From contig CAWZYX010000084.1 in the NCBI GenBank assembly GCA_963966315.1, positions 1 to 13,195 on the forward strand: 13,195 nt of DNA, written 5' to 3'. Positions 5,951 to 13,195 of the stretch are shown piece by piece (the stretch's first letter is position 1; each line of letters opens with the position of its first letter). Source of the DNA: Winogradskyella_A sp963966315. GTDB lineage: Bacteria > Bacteroidota > Bacteroidia > Flavobacteriales > Flavobacteriaceae. The notes under the pieces are model-generated. The model made no database searches. It was given only the letters and a program-made list of their open reading frames with translations, and was not told the DNA's origin. The position numbers were made by a program, and so were the translations under genes.

Positions 5951-7279
5951 TCAATTCCCAATCAGAATCAGATCTTCCTGAGGAGCTATCAAGTACTCTG
6001 CACCCTCTTCAGTGACAACGGCCATTTCCTCTACAGATATGGTTTTTGTACCGCCATTTTCCAGTTTCCAGGCATGAAAGCCGTCAAAGGCAAAGGTCAT
6101 CCCCACTTTTAGTTCCTTCTGAGAGGCCGGTCTTACATGTGAAGCCTGTGAGCCCCCCAAATTTGGCCCAACATCATGAGCAACGTAACCTACTGGATGT
6201 CCCGTGCTCCACATCACATAATCCGATCCTGCTTGTTCCATTAATACTCGCTGTGCTCGGTCAACATCCACACCTTTTACTCCTGGTTTCATGGCATTTA
6301 ACGCAGCTCTGTTTCCGGCCTTCCCACTGTTCCAGTAATGCATAATGTCTTCAGGAGCTTCCGTCTCCCCTTCTTTAAGTACATAGGCAAAACGCTGAAT
6401 ATCGCTACACCAGCGATCATAGACCTTGATACCAAAATCTATTTGTATCACATCACCTGGCATGATCACCTTATCAGTTGCATGCGAATGCCCTCGATCT
6501 GCTCCTGAATTCACATTGGGATTCTGGTCAGGCGCCCAGGCGTCTGTTACGGCATATTCGGCCATTTTCTGTTTTAAGAAACGAGCGATATCCGCATCTG
6601 TAGATACGCCAGGCACCACCTGCTGATAGGCCTCAATTTGCCAGTCGGCAGTTAACTGAGCTGCCTTTCTTAAAATAGCCACTTCTTCAGGCAGCTTGAT
6701 GGATAACCACTCATAGACCACTTCTGTGGAAGAGACCAGTCGATCTGCATAATTCCCCAGCTTGTCCTCAAGGTCCTGGCGCTGAGAATAAGACAAACCG
6801 TCTGCCATGGAGTTACTGGTAGATGAATTGACGGCAATTCGTCCGAAGTCTTTCATTTTAATGAATTCTGCAGCCATTGCAACCGCAGAGCTACCGCGCT
6901 CTATAGAAACCACTTCATCATGAATATTCAGGTCGTCCAATGCTGTACTTTCTCCCGATGGTGAAAACACCAGGGAGTGAAATCCCTCATCGTCATTGTA
7001 AAATAAAAATACGGCTGTACCTCCTGCATTTTCCCCACCGATATGTGCAGCGATGGGATCGTTATTATTCTCGCGGCAAATGATCAACCAACAGTCCGTT
7101 TCTGCTGCTTTAAGCGCCTTGGGTAACAATTTATCAATGCGTTGTTTTCTGATCTCAGGCCAGGGGTTCTCACCCCAATAGGCTTCGGCATCAACAAATG
7201 ATGCATCTGTGCTTTCTTTTGTTTGTTGATGGCAGGCAACTACGAGTAGGATCAAGATAAAAGTTAAAAGTCGGTTCAT
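5951..7279 (-). CDS. M24 family metallopeptidase lipoprotein (Xaa-Pro aminopeptidase/creatinase fold)
   Basis: From the ATG at 7279 the protein has 442 residues and opens with a lipoprotein signal (MNRLLTFILILLVVAC, Cys16). The open frame continues far upstream, but that extension lacks a better start and overlaps the divergent gene. Residues about 35-190 form the creatinase-like N-terminal domain and about 200-442 the pita-bread M24 domain. Metal-ligand positions are visible as IQIDFG (D281), CSDIQRF (D293), TGHPVGYVAHD (H361) and SVEEMAVV (E417). The ligand usually seen as glutamate in GM.f..E is aspartate here (GMTFAFDGF, D399). M24 enzymes of this type cleave N-terminal residues, classically Xaa-Pro, with a two-metal centre; the lipoprotein signal implies periplasmic action on peptides. 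Substrate specificity cannot be read from the sequence. It is transcribed divergently from the DUF6265/CBM9 pair. Confidence 0.8.
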   Translation of the reverse strand: MNRLLTFILILLVVACHQQTKESTDASFVDAEAYWGENPWPEIRKQRIDKLLPKALKAAETDCWLIICRENNNDPIAAHIGGENAGGTAVFLFYNDDEGFHSLVFSPSGESTALDDLNIHDEVVSIERGSSAVAMAAEFIKMKDFGRIAVNSSTSNSMADGLSYSQRQDLEDKLGNYADRLVSSTEVVYEWLSIKLPEEVAILRKAAQLTADWQIEAYQQVVPGVSTDADIARFLKQKMAEYAVTDAWAPDQNPNVNSGADRGHSHATDKVIMPGDVIQIDFGIKVYDRWCSDIQRFAYVLKEGETEAPEDIMHYWNSGKAGNRAALNAMKPGVKGVDVDRAQRVLMEQAGSDYVMWSTGHPVGYVAHDVGPNLGGSQASHVRPASQKELKVGMTFAFDGFHAWKLENGGTKTISVEEMAVVTEEGAEYLIAPQEDLILIGN

Positions 7280-7370
7280 ATTGTAAGTTTCTGTATCTTG
7301 ACGAAAGATAAGGAAATGTAAGAAGTTGGAAAACTCAAAGGACATTACGGAGCCTGGAAACGCTAAAACC

Positions 7371-7835
7371 ATGAAATACTTCACATTTTTCATCTTATTA
7401 CCGTCTCTGCTTCTCGGCCAGGAGTCGCGGCTTGAAGCAAAACTTGAAAATATTGCCTGGATATCAGGAACCTGGCATGGAGAAGCCTTTGGAGGACAGG
7501 TAGAAGAGATATGGAGTGAACCGTCCGGTGGATCCATGATGGCTACGTTTAAACTAGTAGTGGATGGAGCAGTAGGTTTTTATGAAATTGAGATCATAAG
7601 AGAACTAAACAACACCTTAATCCTTCAACTTAAACATTTCACACCTAGCTTAAAAGGCTGGGAGACCAAAGACGAAACCATTGACTTTCCCTTAAATTAC
7701 ATCACGAAAGATAAAGTCGTTTTTGAAGGGATGATCTTTGAACGGATAAGTGATACAGAAATGCATGTTTCCGTAGAGGTAACCAATGACTCCGGGGAAG
7801 TGGAGTTATTAAAACTTGAATACTTCAGACAATGA
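7371..7835 (+). CDS. Secreted DUF6265 family protein
   Basis: From the ATG at 7371 the protein has 154 residues and a short signal peptide (MKYFTFFILLPSLLLGQ). A longer reading from a TTG at 7326 would bury this signal and is rejected. Residues about 28-110 carry the DUF6265 pattern: IAWISGTWHGEAFGG, EEIWSEPSGGSMMATFKL, GFYEIEIIRE, LQLKHF and the W-E-x-K-D-x-x-x-x-F-P stretch near 97-107. The fold is thought to be a small lipocalin-like beta barrel, but no biochemical role is known to me. It is the first gene of a coupled pair: its TGA overlaps the ATG of the CBM9-like gene (ATGA, 7832-7835). Confidence 0.75.
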   Translation: MKYFTFFILLPSLLLGQESRLEAKLENIAWISGTWHGEAFGGQVEEIWSEPSGGSMMATFKLVVDGAVGFYEIEIIRELNNTLILQLKHFTPSLKGWETKDETIDFPLNYITKDKVVFEGMIFERISDTEMHVSVEVTNDSGEVELLKLEYFRQ

Positions 7836-8584
7836 GCAAATTTATTTCGAATCTACTTTGCACTATGCTATGGTTACTTCCTTGGCTTGTCCCAGCTCAA
7901 AATACATCCAAAACTAATGATGAACTGATGCATGTGATTAAGTCAAAGGAGGAGATCATGGTGGATGGAACAGCTAGCGAGGCTGCATGGACCCGGCAGT
8001 CCTGGTACCAATTAAACCATCTTTGGCTTGGAGAGCCTTACGATGTCTCGGACTTTAGTGGCAGGTACAAATTGCTTTGGCGGGAAAATGCCCTCTATCT
8101 ATTGGTCGAAATCACAGACGATGTATTGCTAGATCGTTTTCAGGACCCTCTTATGCAGTGGTGGGATGAGGACTGTCTCGAAATTTTTATTGATGAGGAC
8201 AATAGTGGAGGTAACCATCAATACAATCACTCGGCATTTGCCTATCATGTGGATTTGGAGGGAAATGTGGTAGACGTCAACCCTCATGGCGAAGGAAAAC
8301 TGTATAATTCGCATGTGATCTCTAAACGAACAACCAAAGGAAAAATAAGCACCTGGGAGGTGAAAATTTTTGTTTTTGATGATACTTTCACTGATGATTC
8401 AGTTCAGGTACCAAAAAAACTCTCGGCCGGTAAAGAAATAGGCTTTGCCCTCGCCTACTGCGACAATGACAACAGTGAACATCGGGAGAATTTCATTGGG
8501 TCCTCCAAACACCCTGGTTTCAAGCAGGATATGGGCTGGAAAGATGCCAGTATTTTCGGTACCATATTACTTGTAGAGGACTAA
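7832..8584 (+). CDS. Secreted CBM9-like (carbohydrate-binding module family 9 fold) protein
   Basis: This 250-residue protein has a signal peptide (about residues 1-23, ending LVPAQ). The rest is one CBM9-type beta-sandwich: IMVDGTASEAAWTRQ (42-56), YKLLWRENALYLLVEITDD (79-97), WWDEDCLEIFIDEDNSGG (110-127) and the closing HPGF...WKDASIFGTILLV (227-248). CBM9 modules bind sugars or polysaccharide ends, and stand-alone secreted versions are common in Bacteroidetes near sugar-related or unknown genes. No catalytic domain is attached. The 4-base overlap with the DUF6265 gene indicates one transcript and coupled translation. The ligand is unknown, and the nearest carbohydrate gene (GH15) is on the opposite strand. 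Confidence 0.75.
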   Translation: MSKFISNLLCTMLWLLPWLVPAQNTSKTNDELMHVIKSKEEIMVDGTASEAAWTRQSWYQLNHLWLGEPYDVSDFSGRYKLLWRENALYLLVEITDDVLLDRFQDPLMQWWDEDCLEIFIDEDNSGGNHQYNHSAFAYHVDLEGNVVDVNPHGEGKLYNSHVISKRTTKGKISTWEVKIFVFDDTFTDDSVQVPKKLSAGKEIGFALAYCDNDNSEHRENFIGSSKHPGFKQDMGWKDASIFGTILLVED

Positions 8585-8693
8585 GGCTGTTCTCCGCTTC
8601 AAGCCCTTAATTTGGGACTAGCGTTTCAACTCCGTTAAATGAGAATCTTTGTTCGAAGGTCTCCAACTTAAAACCTGACTTTCCGTGCTTTTA

Positions 8694-8715
8694 ATAATGC
8701 AGACAACCGCATTAT
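8694..8715. repeat. Inverted repeat at the 3' end of the GH15 gene
   Basis: A perfect 7-bp inverted repeat, ATAATGC (8694-8700) and GCATTAT (8709-8715), encloses an 8-base loop and spans the GH15 stop codon (8712-8714 on the minus strand). It lacks a T-run on either side, so it is a weak terminator or mRNA 3'-end stem at best. It sits in the 127-bp convergent gap between the CBM9-like and GH15 genes, where I see no better terminator. Confidence 0.3.
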
Positions 8716-10511
8716 CGGATCACACTCTTGATCTTTGGTTTTTTAATTCCCTCAGACATATTAATAGCCGTTTCTATCAATGCCAGGTGAGAGTATGCCT
8801 GAGGAAAATTACCCAAAAGTCTTTTAGACTTAAAATCAATATCCTCGCTAAACAGTCCCAGATGGTTCCCATACGAAAGCAGTTTATCGAACATTTTAAT
8901 AGCACGTTCCTGTTCTCCAATTTTATACAAGCTGTTGATGAACCAGAAGGTACAAATGGTAAAAGAAGAAGTAGGCAATCCAAAATCGTCTTTGGTCTTG
9001 TAACGATACAGTAGCCCCTCATAGCACAATTCGCGTTCAATCGCCTTTACAGTACTGATGTACTGTGGGTGTCTTGCCTCTATAAACCCATAAGACTCCA
9101 TGAGTAACACGGCTGCATCCAGATCTTTGGAACCATAGGCCTGAGTAAAGGCCTGTACCTCATCGTTCCAGGCATTCTCCATAATATCTTCTCTGATTTC
9201 CTGTTCCAAAAGCTGCCATCTGGCCAGTTTGGTTGTTTTTCCGAGCAACTCAGCCACTTTAATGGCCTTATCAACGGCTGTCCAGCAAAGGACCTTGGAA
9301 AAGGTAAAATGCTGATCCTCCTCACGAAACTCCCATATCCCTTTGTCTGGCTCCCGCCAGTGCCTTCCAACCACCCAAACAACACCTTTAGTAATGGTCC
9401 ACAACTCTTCGCGGTGATCCACATCACTACTAAAATTGAGCAGCAACTGGTAGATCACATCCATTAAAATACCGTAAATGTCATTCTGCTTCTGTTTGTA
9501 GGCCGCATTTCCAATCCTTACAGGTTTGGATCCATGATAACCATAGAGGTGGTCCAGAGTTAATTCGGTAAGCTTCTTTTCCCTGTCAATTCCATACATG
9601 ATCTGAAGCTTTTCATCTTTATCAGGCATTAGGTCAATGATGAAATTCAAATAGCGCTTACCAATATTTTTATGGCCTAATTGAGTCATGACCTTAATGA
9701 CCATAGAGGCATCGCGAATCCAGCAAAAACGGTAATCCCAATTACGCACCTCACCTATGGTTTCGGGTAAACTGGTGGTTGCTGCTGCAAGAACTGCTCC
9801 GGTCTTATCGTAACTTAAGAGTTTTAAAGTGATGGCACTACGAGCAATGTAGTCGTTGTAATTTTTAAAAGCATTCGTGCGCTCCATCCAATTCAACCAG
9901 TAGACCTTGGTACGTTCATACTCCAACTGTACCTCTTTCCACTCCGGAGTAAAGAGCTTTTCATTATAACCGAACCAGAAAAAATGATCTCCGTGAATCG
10001 TTACTTCTGTCCCTTCAACAATGGCGTGATGATCCAAATCAGAATACAAAAACAAGGTGTCGTAGGTCTCCTCATCATTTATACTTACAATAAAATCGTG
10101 TTTGATGTAACTGGTAGTTAAGCCTTTGGCATATTCCAGAGCCGGTTGATAGCGCACTTTAAAACTAGGCTTACCCGAACAATGTTTTACAAATCGAATT
10201 ACCTCAGGAGGTTTATGGTATTTCCGTTCTGCTTTGTAATACCTGGGCATAAAATCATGAACTTCAAAAGCGTCGAGGCCATTGCTGAATCTCGTTCGAA
10301 GAATGGCTGTATCCTTTATATAATCTTGAGTGATCTCATAGCTTTCATCGACCTCAAAACCAAAAAACCCACCGATCTCTTCGTCTAGTAGCTTTCCAAA
10401 AACAGACGCAGCATCAAATTTTGGAAGACAACACCAATCTATAGATCCTGTTTTAGAAATGAGAGCGGCACTCTGACAGTTACCTATGATACCGTAATGT
10501 AAATTGTTCAT
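8712..10511 (-). CDS. Glycoside hydrolase family 15 protein (trehalase/glucoamylase type)
   Basis: This 599-residue protein has no signal peptide, so it is probably cytosolic. The N-terminal beta-sandwich begins YGIIGNCQSAALISKTGSID and carries W26-CCLP-xFDA, as in bacterial GH15 enzymes. The catalytic (alpha/alpha)6 barrel starts near residue 250 with RNWDYRFCWIRDAS (256-269). The catalytic acid region DKGIWEFREEDQHFTFSK (389-406) gives E394, and the second catalytic glutamate is E556 in GLFSEDID, followed by LLGNFPQAYSHLALI. The inverting enzymes of this family remove glucose from trehalose, starch or dextran ends; actinobacterial members of similar length are trehalases. Divergence from the trehalose synthesis gene makes trehalose a plausible substrate, which would form a turnover pair, but alpha-glucan or dextrin hydrolysis remains possible. 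Confidence 0.85.
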   Translation of the reverse strand: MNNLHYGIIGNCQSAALISKTGSIDWCCLPKFDAASVFGKLLDEEIGGFFGFEVDESYEITQDYIKDTAILRTRFSNGLDAFEVHDFMPRYYKAERKYHKPPEVIRFVKHCSGKPSFKVRYQPALEYAKGLTTSYIKHDFIVSINDEETYDTLFLYSDLDHHAIVEGTEVTIHGDHFFWFGYNEKLFTPEWKEVQLEYERTKVYWLNWMERTNAFKNYNDYIARSAITLKLLSYDKTGAVLAAATTSLPETIGEVRNWDYRFCWIRDASMVIKVMTQLGHKNIGKRYLNFIIDLMPDKDEKLQIMYGIDREKKLTELTLDHLYGYHGSKPVRIGNAAYKQKQNDIYGILMDVIYQLLLNFSSDVDHREELWTITKGVVWVVGRHWREPDKGIWEFREEDQHFTFSKVLCWTAVDKAIKVAELLGKTTKLARWQLLEQEIREDIMENAWNDEVQAFTQAYGSKDLDAAVLLMESYGFIEARHPQYISTVKAIERELCYEGLLYRYKTKDDFGLPTSSFTICTFWFINSLYKIGEQERAIKMFDKLLSYGNHLGLFSEDIDFKSKRLLGNFPQAYSHLALIETAINMSEGIKKPKIKSVIR

Positions 10512-10586
10512 TAATTCTCTTTGTTAGTTATGGCTAAGCCTGCAATTTTCTTTAAATTAACGAAAATCAAAGGAACCTGACAATTA

Positions 10587-12797
10587 ATGAATCCAAATAA
10601 AACCATAATCGTTTCCAACCGACTTCCACTTCAAATTTCAAAAGAAGATGATGGCTTTAGCGTGGTCCCCAGTGTTGGTGGACTGGCAACAGGCATGAAA
10701 TCTGTACATGCGGAAGGTAATGGCATTTGGATCGGCTGGTCCGGGATCGTCGAAAACGAACTTCAAGGCGATTCAAAGAAGGAAATTGAGGCAAAAATAA
10801 AAACAGAGAAATGTGTACCTGTTCATCTTACGGAGGAAGACCTGAATTTATACTACCTGGGGTTTAGCAACAAATCGCTCTGGCCACTGTTCCATTATTT
10901 TATGGAATACACCACTTTTGAGCAGGATGAATGGGAAGCTTATGAGCGAGTTAATCAGAAGTTTGCAGACGAAGTACTGAAGCATATAGAGGATGGTGAT
11001 TCTGTTTGGGTGCATGATTACCAGTTAATGCTGGTTCCTAAAATGATCCGCGATCAAAAACCGGACATCACTATTGGTTTCTTTTTACACATCCCCTTTC
11101 CTTCTTACGAAATCTTCAGGACCTTCCCGTGGCGTGAGGAGCTCCTTGAAGGCGTTTTGGGGTCTGATCTGATTGGATTTCATACCTACGATTACGAACG
11201 GCATTTTTTAAGTTCCATTAAGCGGATCATGCGACTGGACGTCAACTTTAATGAGATCTCGCACCACGACCGTGTGATCAAAGTAGACTCCTTTCCTATG
11301 GGGATTGACTATGCCAAATTCAATAATGCTGCGAAAAACCATAATCAAACGGGCGCTCATATATCCGATCTTCAGGAGCGTTTGAATCAACATTTATCAG
11401 AAGACACCAAGCTCATCCTCTCCATCGACCGAATGGACTATACAAAAGGTATTCCCAACAGGATCAAGGCCTTTGAGTACTTTCTGGATCATTACCCTGA
11501 GTTTAAAGAGAAGGTCAGACTGATCATGCTGGCCGTTCCTTCGCGATCGGATGTCCCTCAGTATCAAAAACTCAAACGAGAAACCGATGAATTGGTAGGT
11601 CGTATCAACGGTAAATTCGCCACAGTCAGCTGGACCCCCATTTGGTATTACTACCGCTCCCTTCCTTTTGAAGGGCTTATCGATCTGTACACCACTTGTC
11701 ACGTAGCGCTCATCACACCCGTGAGGGACGGTATGAACCTGGTGGCCAAGGAATACGTTGCAACTAGAACGAATCAGGATGGGGTTCTCGTACTCAGTGA
11801 AATGGCAGGAGCATCCAAAGAAATGAATGAGGCTCTTATTATAAACCCTAATAGTTATGAAGACTTTTCTGAGAGCCTGAAGCGCGCTTTGACCATGCCT
11901 CTGGAGGAACAGCAATCCAGAATGAAACACCTGCAGAAACGCCTTAAACGCTACAACGTCGAAAAATGGGCGTCGGAGTTCCTGGCCGCTTTGGAGGCCA
12001 CAAATGATATGCAAGAGGTGATCGTTGCAAAAAAAATGAGTGCGAAAGATGAAAATGAGCTGATACGTGATTTTAAATCCAAAAACAAGCGTCTTTTATT
12101 TCTCGATTATGACGGTACTCTGGTCGGTTTTAAGGATAACCCTCAGGATGCCAAACCGACCGCTGAACTCTATGAGCTCCTGGACCGGTTAAATGCGCTT
12201 CCCAATACTGAAGTTGTATTGATCAGCGGCAGGGATCGGGAGACCTTCGAAAAGTGGTTTTCACATAAGAACTACACCCTTATTACAGATCACGGTGTCT
12301 GGATCTGTAAAGATCAAAACTGGCAGGCACTGGAACGCCTTAAAACGGAGTGGATGAAAAGTATAAGGCCCATCCTGGATACCTTTGTCGATCGTACTCC
12401 CGGTACATTTATCGAGCCAAAAACCTATTCTTTAGCATGGCATTATCGTACGGCAGACCCCGAACTGGCCCAAACGAGAACAATTGAGCTGAATACCGTA
12501 CTCACCAGTATGGTGGCCAATAATGACCTATCCGTTCTGGAAGGGAATAAGGTCATTGAAATTAAAAGCAGTAATGTCAATAAAGGGCGTGCTGTCAATC
12601 GAGTATTGGTTCGTGATAATTACGATTTTGTTTTGGTCATTGGAGACGACTGGACAGACGAATACATGTTTGAGGAGGCTCCGGACTTTGCTCACACAAT
12701 TAAAGTAGGATACAACCGTACCAAGGCTAAATATCAGATAAAAGATTCCAAGAAAGTACTTGAATTACTTACCAGGATTTCATCAGTAGAAAAATAA
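10587..12797 (+). CDS. otsAB: Bifunctional trehalose-6-phosphate synthase/phosphatase (OtsA-OtsB fusion)
   Basis: This 736-residue protein joins two enzymes. Residues 5-475 are a GT20 synthase (UDP-glucose + glucose-6-phosphate to trehalose-6-phosphate), with IIVSNRLP (7-14), the GGL loop (31-33), WVHDYQLMLVP (141-151), HIPFPS (168-173), DRMDYTKG (281-288, R282 and K287 for the donor phosphates) and DGMNLVAKEY (381-390). Residues 500-736 are a HAD-type trehalose-6-phosphate phosphatase: LDYDGTL (506-512, nucleophile D507 and acid D509), SGR (547-549), K666 and GDDWTDE (686-692). All key residues of both halves are present, so the whole path to trehalose seems intact. The ATG is preceded by AAAGGA 12 bases upstream. 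The TAA overlaps the next ATG (TAATG). The 75-bp divergent gap to the GH15 gene must hold both promoters; TTTG at 10520 with CAATTTTC 19 bases later is only a weak match. Confidence 0.95.
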   Translation: MNPNKTIIVSNRLPLQISKEDDGFSVVPSVGGLATGMKSVHAEGNGIWIGWSGIVENELQGDSKKEIEAKIKTEKCVPVHLTEEDLNLYYLGFSNKSLWPLFHYFMEYTTFEQDEWEAYERVNQKFADEVLKHIEDGDSVWVHDYQLMLVPKMIRDQKPDITIGFFLHIPFPSYEIFRTFPWREELLEGVLGSDLIGFHTYDYERHFLSSIKRIMRLDVNFNEISHHDRVIKVDSFPMGIDYAKFNNAAKNHNQTGAHISDLQERLNQHLSEDTKLILSIDRMDYTKGIPNRIKAFEYFLDHYPEFKEKVRLIMLAVPSRSDVPQYQKLKRETDELVGRINGKFATVSWTPIWYYYRSLPFEGLIDLYTTCHVALITPVRDGMNLVAKEYVATRTNQDGVLVLSEMAGASKEMNEALIINPNSYEDFSESLKRALTMPLEEQQSRMKHLQKRLKRYNVEKWASEFLAALEATNDMQEVIVAKKMSAKDENELIRDFKSKNKRLLFLDYDGTLVGFKDNPQDAKPTAELYELLDRLNALPNTEVVLISGRDRETFEKWFSHKNYTLITDHGVWICKDQNWQALERLKTEWMKSIRPILDTFVDRTPGTFIEPKTYSLAWHYRTADPELAQTRTIELNTVLTSMVANNDLSVLEGNKVIEIKSSNVNKGRAVNRVLVRDNYDFVLVIGDDWTDEYMFEEAPDFAHTIKVGYNRTKAKYQIKDSKKVLELLTRISSVEK

Positions 12798-13195
12798 TGA
12801 AACATTCTAAAGGTCGGTTAGCAGCTCTAAGTGATGGGGTGTTTGCTTTTGCAGCTACTTTACTGGTAGTTGATATTGGAACCGACTTAAAGCTCAGTCA
12901 GTTAGATCTTCAAATCCCCTCTTTTATAAGTTTTGGAATTGCCTTCTTTGTGATGATGGCTCTGTGGAAGTTGCACTACAACTTTTTTCAAAGAACAACT
13001 TACATAGATAATTGGATCATAGCTGCCAATACTTTGCTGTTGTTCACAATTCTGTTTTATTTGTTTCCGCTCAAAACCCTTATCAACTCTATTACAATGC
13101 AAAAAGCCCTTGCCTATGACGATTTGGCTCAACTATTTATCCTCTACGGATTTGGATTCTTCCTTATATTTACATCCTACACTTTACTCTACTGG
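12797..13195 (+). CDS. TMEM175 family channel-like membrane protein (3' truncated by window edge)
   Basis: The frame from the ATG at 12797 is open for all 133 codons to the window end. The N-terminus MKHSKGRLAALSDGVFAFAATLLVVDI matches the TMEM175 signature (R-x-x-x-(F/L)-S-D-G-V-F-A-x-x-x-T-L-L-V), where human and bacterial TMEM175 have FSD in the first helix. ALWKLHYNFF near residues 58-67 matches the family's W..H..(F/Y)F stretch. Four hydrophobic segments are visible (about 11-27, 43-60, 73-91 and 111-133); bacterial members usually have six helices, so the last ones lie outside. Bacterial TMEM175 proteins form tetrameric K+-permeable channels. The start overlaps the trehalose gene stop by one base (TAATG), which implies co-translation. 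Confidence 0.8.
   Translation, partial: MKHSKGRLAALSDGVFAFAATLLVVDIGTDLKLSQLDLQIPSFISFGIAFFVMMALWKLHYNFFQRTTYIDNWIIAANTLLLFTILFYLFPLKTLINSITMQKALAYDDLAQLFILYGFGFFLIFTSYTLLYW

Noticed and set aside
7326..7370. TTG start for the DUF6265 gene
   Set aside because: It adds 15 polar residues ahead of a textbook signal peptide; the ATG at 7371 is preferred.
7280..7537. Upstream extension of the M24 peptidase frame (86 extra codons)
   Set aside because: The extension lies antisense to the DUF6265 signal-peptide region, has no domain similarity, and would hide a clear lipoprotein signal beginning at 7279.
8685..9040. Open frames on both strands at the GH15 3' end
   Set aside because: They overlap the GH15 C-terminal region that contains the conserved second catalytic glutamate and have no features of their own.
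10512..10586. Promoter pairs in the GH15/otsAB divergent gap
   Set aside because: TTTG elements exist on both strands, but the best -7 boxes match only 6 of 8 positions; too weak to annotate separately.
11397..12014. 205-codon minus-strand open frame inside the trehalose synthase gene
   Set aside because: It lies entirely inside conserved GT20 motifs read on the plus strand, and the translation looks like antisense noise.
12902..13132. Minus-strand open frame at the right edge
   Set aside because: The plus strand here encodes a TMEM175-type protein with the signature motif and a start coupled to the upstream gene.

Overview
The window looks like a piece of a chromosome from a member of the Flavobacteriaceae (Bacteroidota), probably marine or environmental. 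The reasons are: the flavobacterial-type acyl-CoA dehydrogenase C-terminus at the left edge; DUF6090 genes carrying the family's hallmark membrane segment; AT-leaning composition with few Shine-Dalgarno sequences; a promoter-like TTTG-N19-GAAATTTG element; and many small secreted or lipoprotein genes with short signal peptides. I see no tRNA, rRNA, CRISPR array, integrase, transposase or phage gene. Genus cannot be fixed from the sequence alone.

Layout, left to right. (1) The 3' end of an acyl-CoA dehydrogenase gene, closed by a long hairpin terminator whose tip is itself a palindrome. (2) A plus-strand run at 622-3853: a secreted beta-propeller protein with a SnoaL/NTF2-like C-terminal domain, a cupin lipoprotein, the remnant of a DUF6090 gene, and two intact DUF6090 genes. 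The last four overlap by a few bases and look translationally coupled. (3) A convergent outer-membrane PagL-like acyloxyacyl hydrolase (minus strand). (4) A small conserved protein and a VanZ-like membrane protein (plus strand). (5) An M24 peptidase lipoprotein (minus), divergent from a two-gene unit of a DUF6265 protein and a secreted CBM9-like protein (plus). (6) A GH15 glycosidase (minus), divergent from a fused trehalose-6-phosphate synthase/phosphatase (plus), whose stop codon overlaps the start of a TMEM175-type channel gene running off the right edge.

The clearest functional theme is at the right end. The OtsA-OtsB fusion makes trehalose, the GH15 enzyme may hydrolyse trehalose or another alpha-glucan, and the coupled TMEM175-like protein could move K+. 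Together this suggests an osmolyte/ion module, although the coupling of the channel to trehalose synthesis is inference. The second theme is the cupin/DUF6090 cluster: a coupled array of single-pass membrane proteins of unknown function, with one copy decayed to about 130 bp and another carrying a 21-bp palindrome as exactly seven in-frame codons. No stretch above 300 bases lacks a gene; the longest gap (4960-5197) holds a plausible minus-strand promoter and an imperfect palindrome. I did not find convincing evidence of a wholly new system. The items most worth following are the DUF6090 decay and insertion events and the trehalose/TMEM175 coupling.
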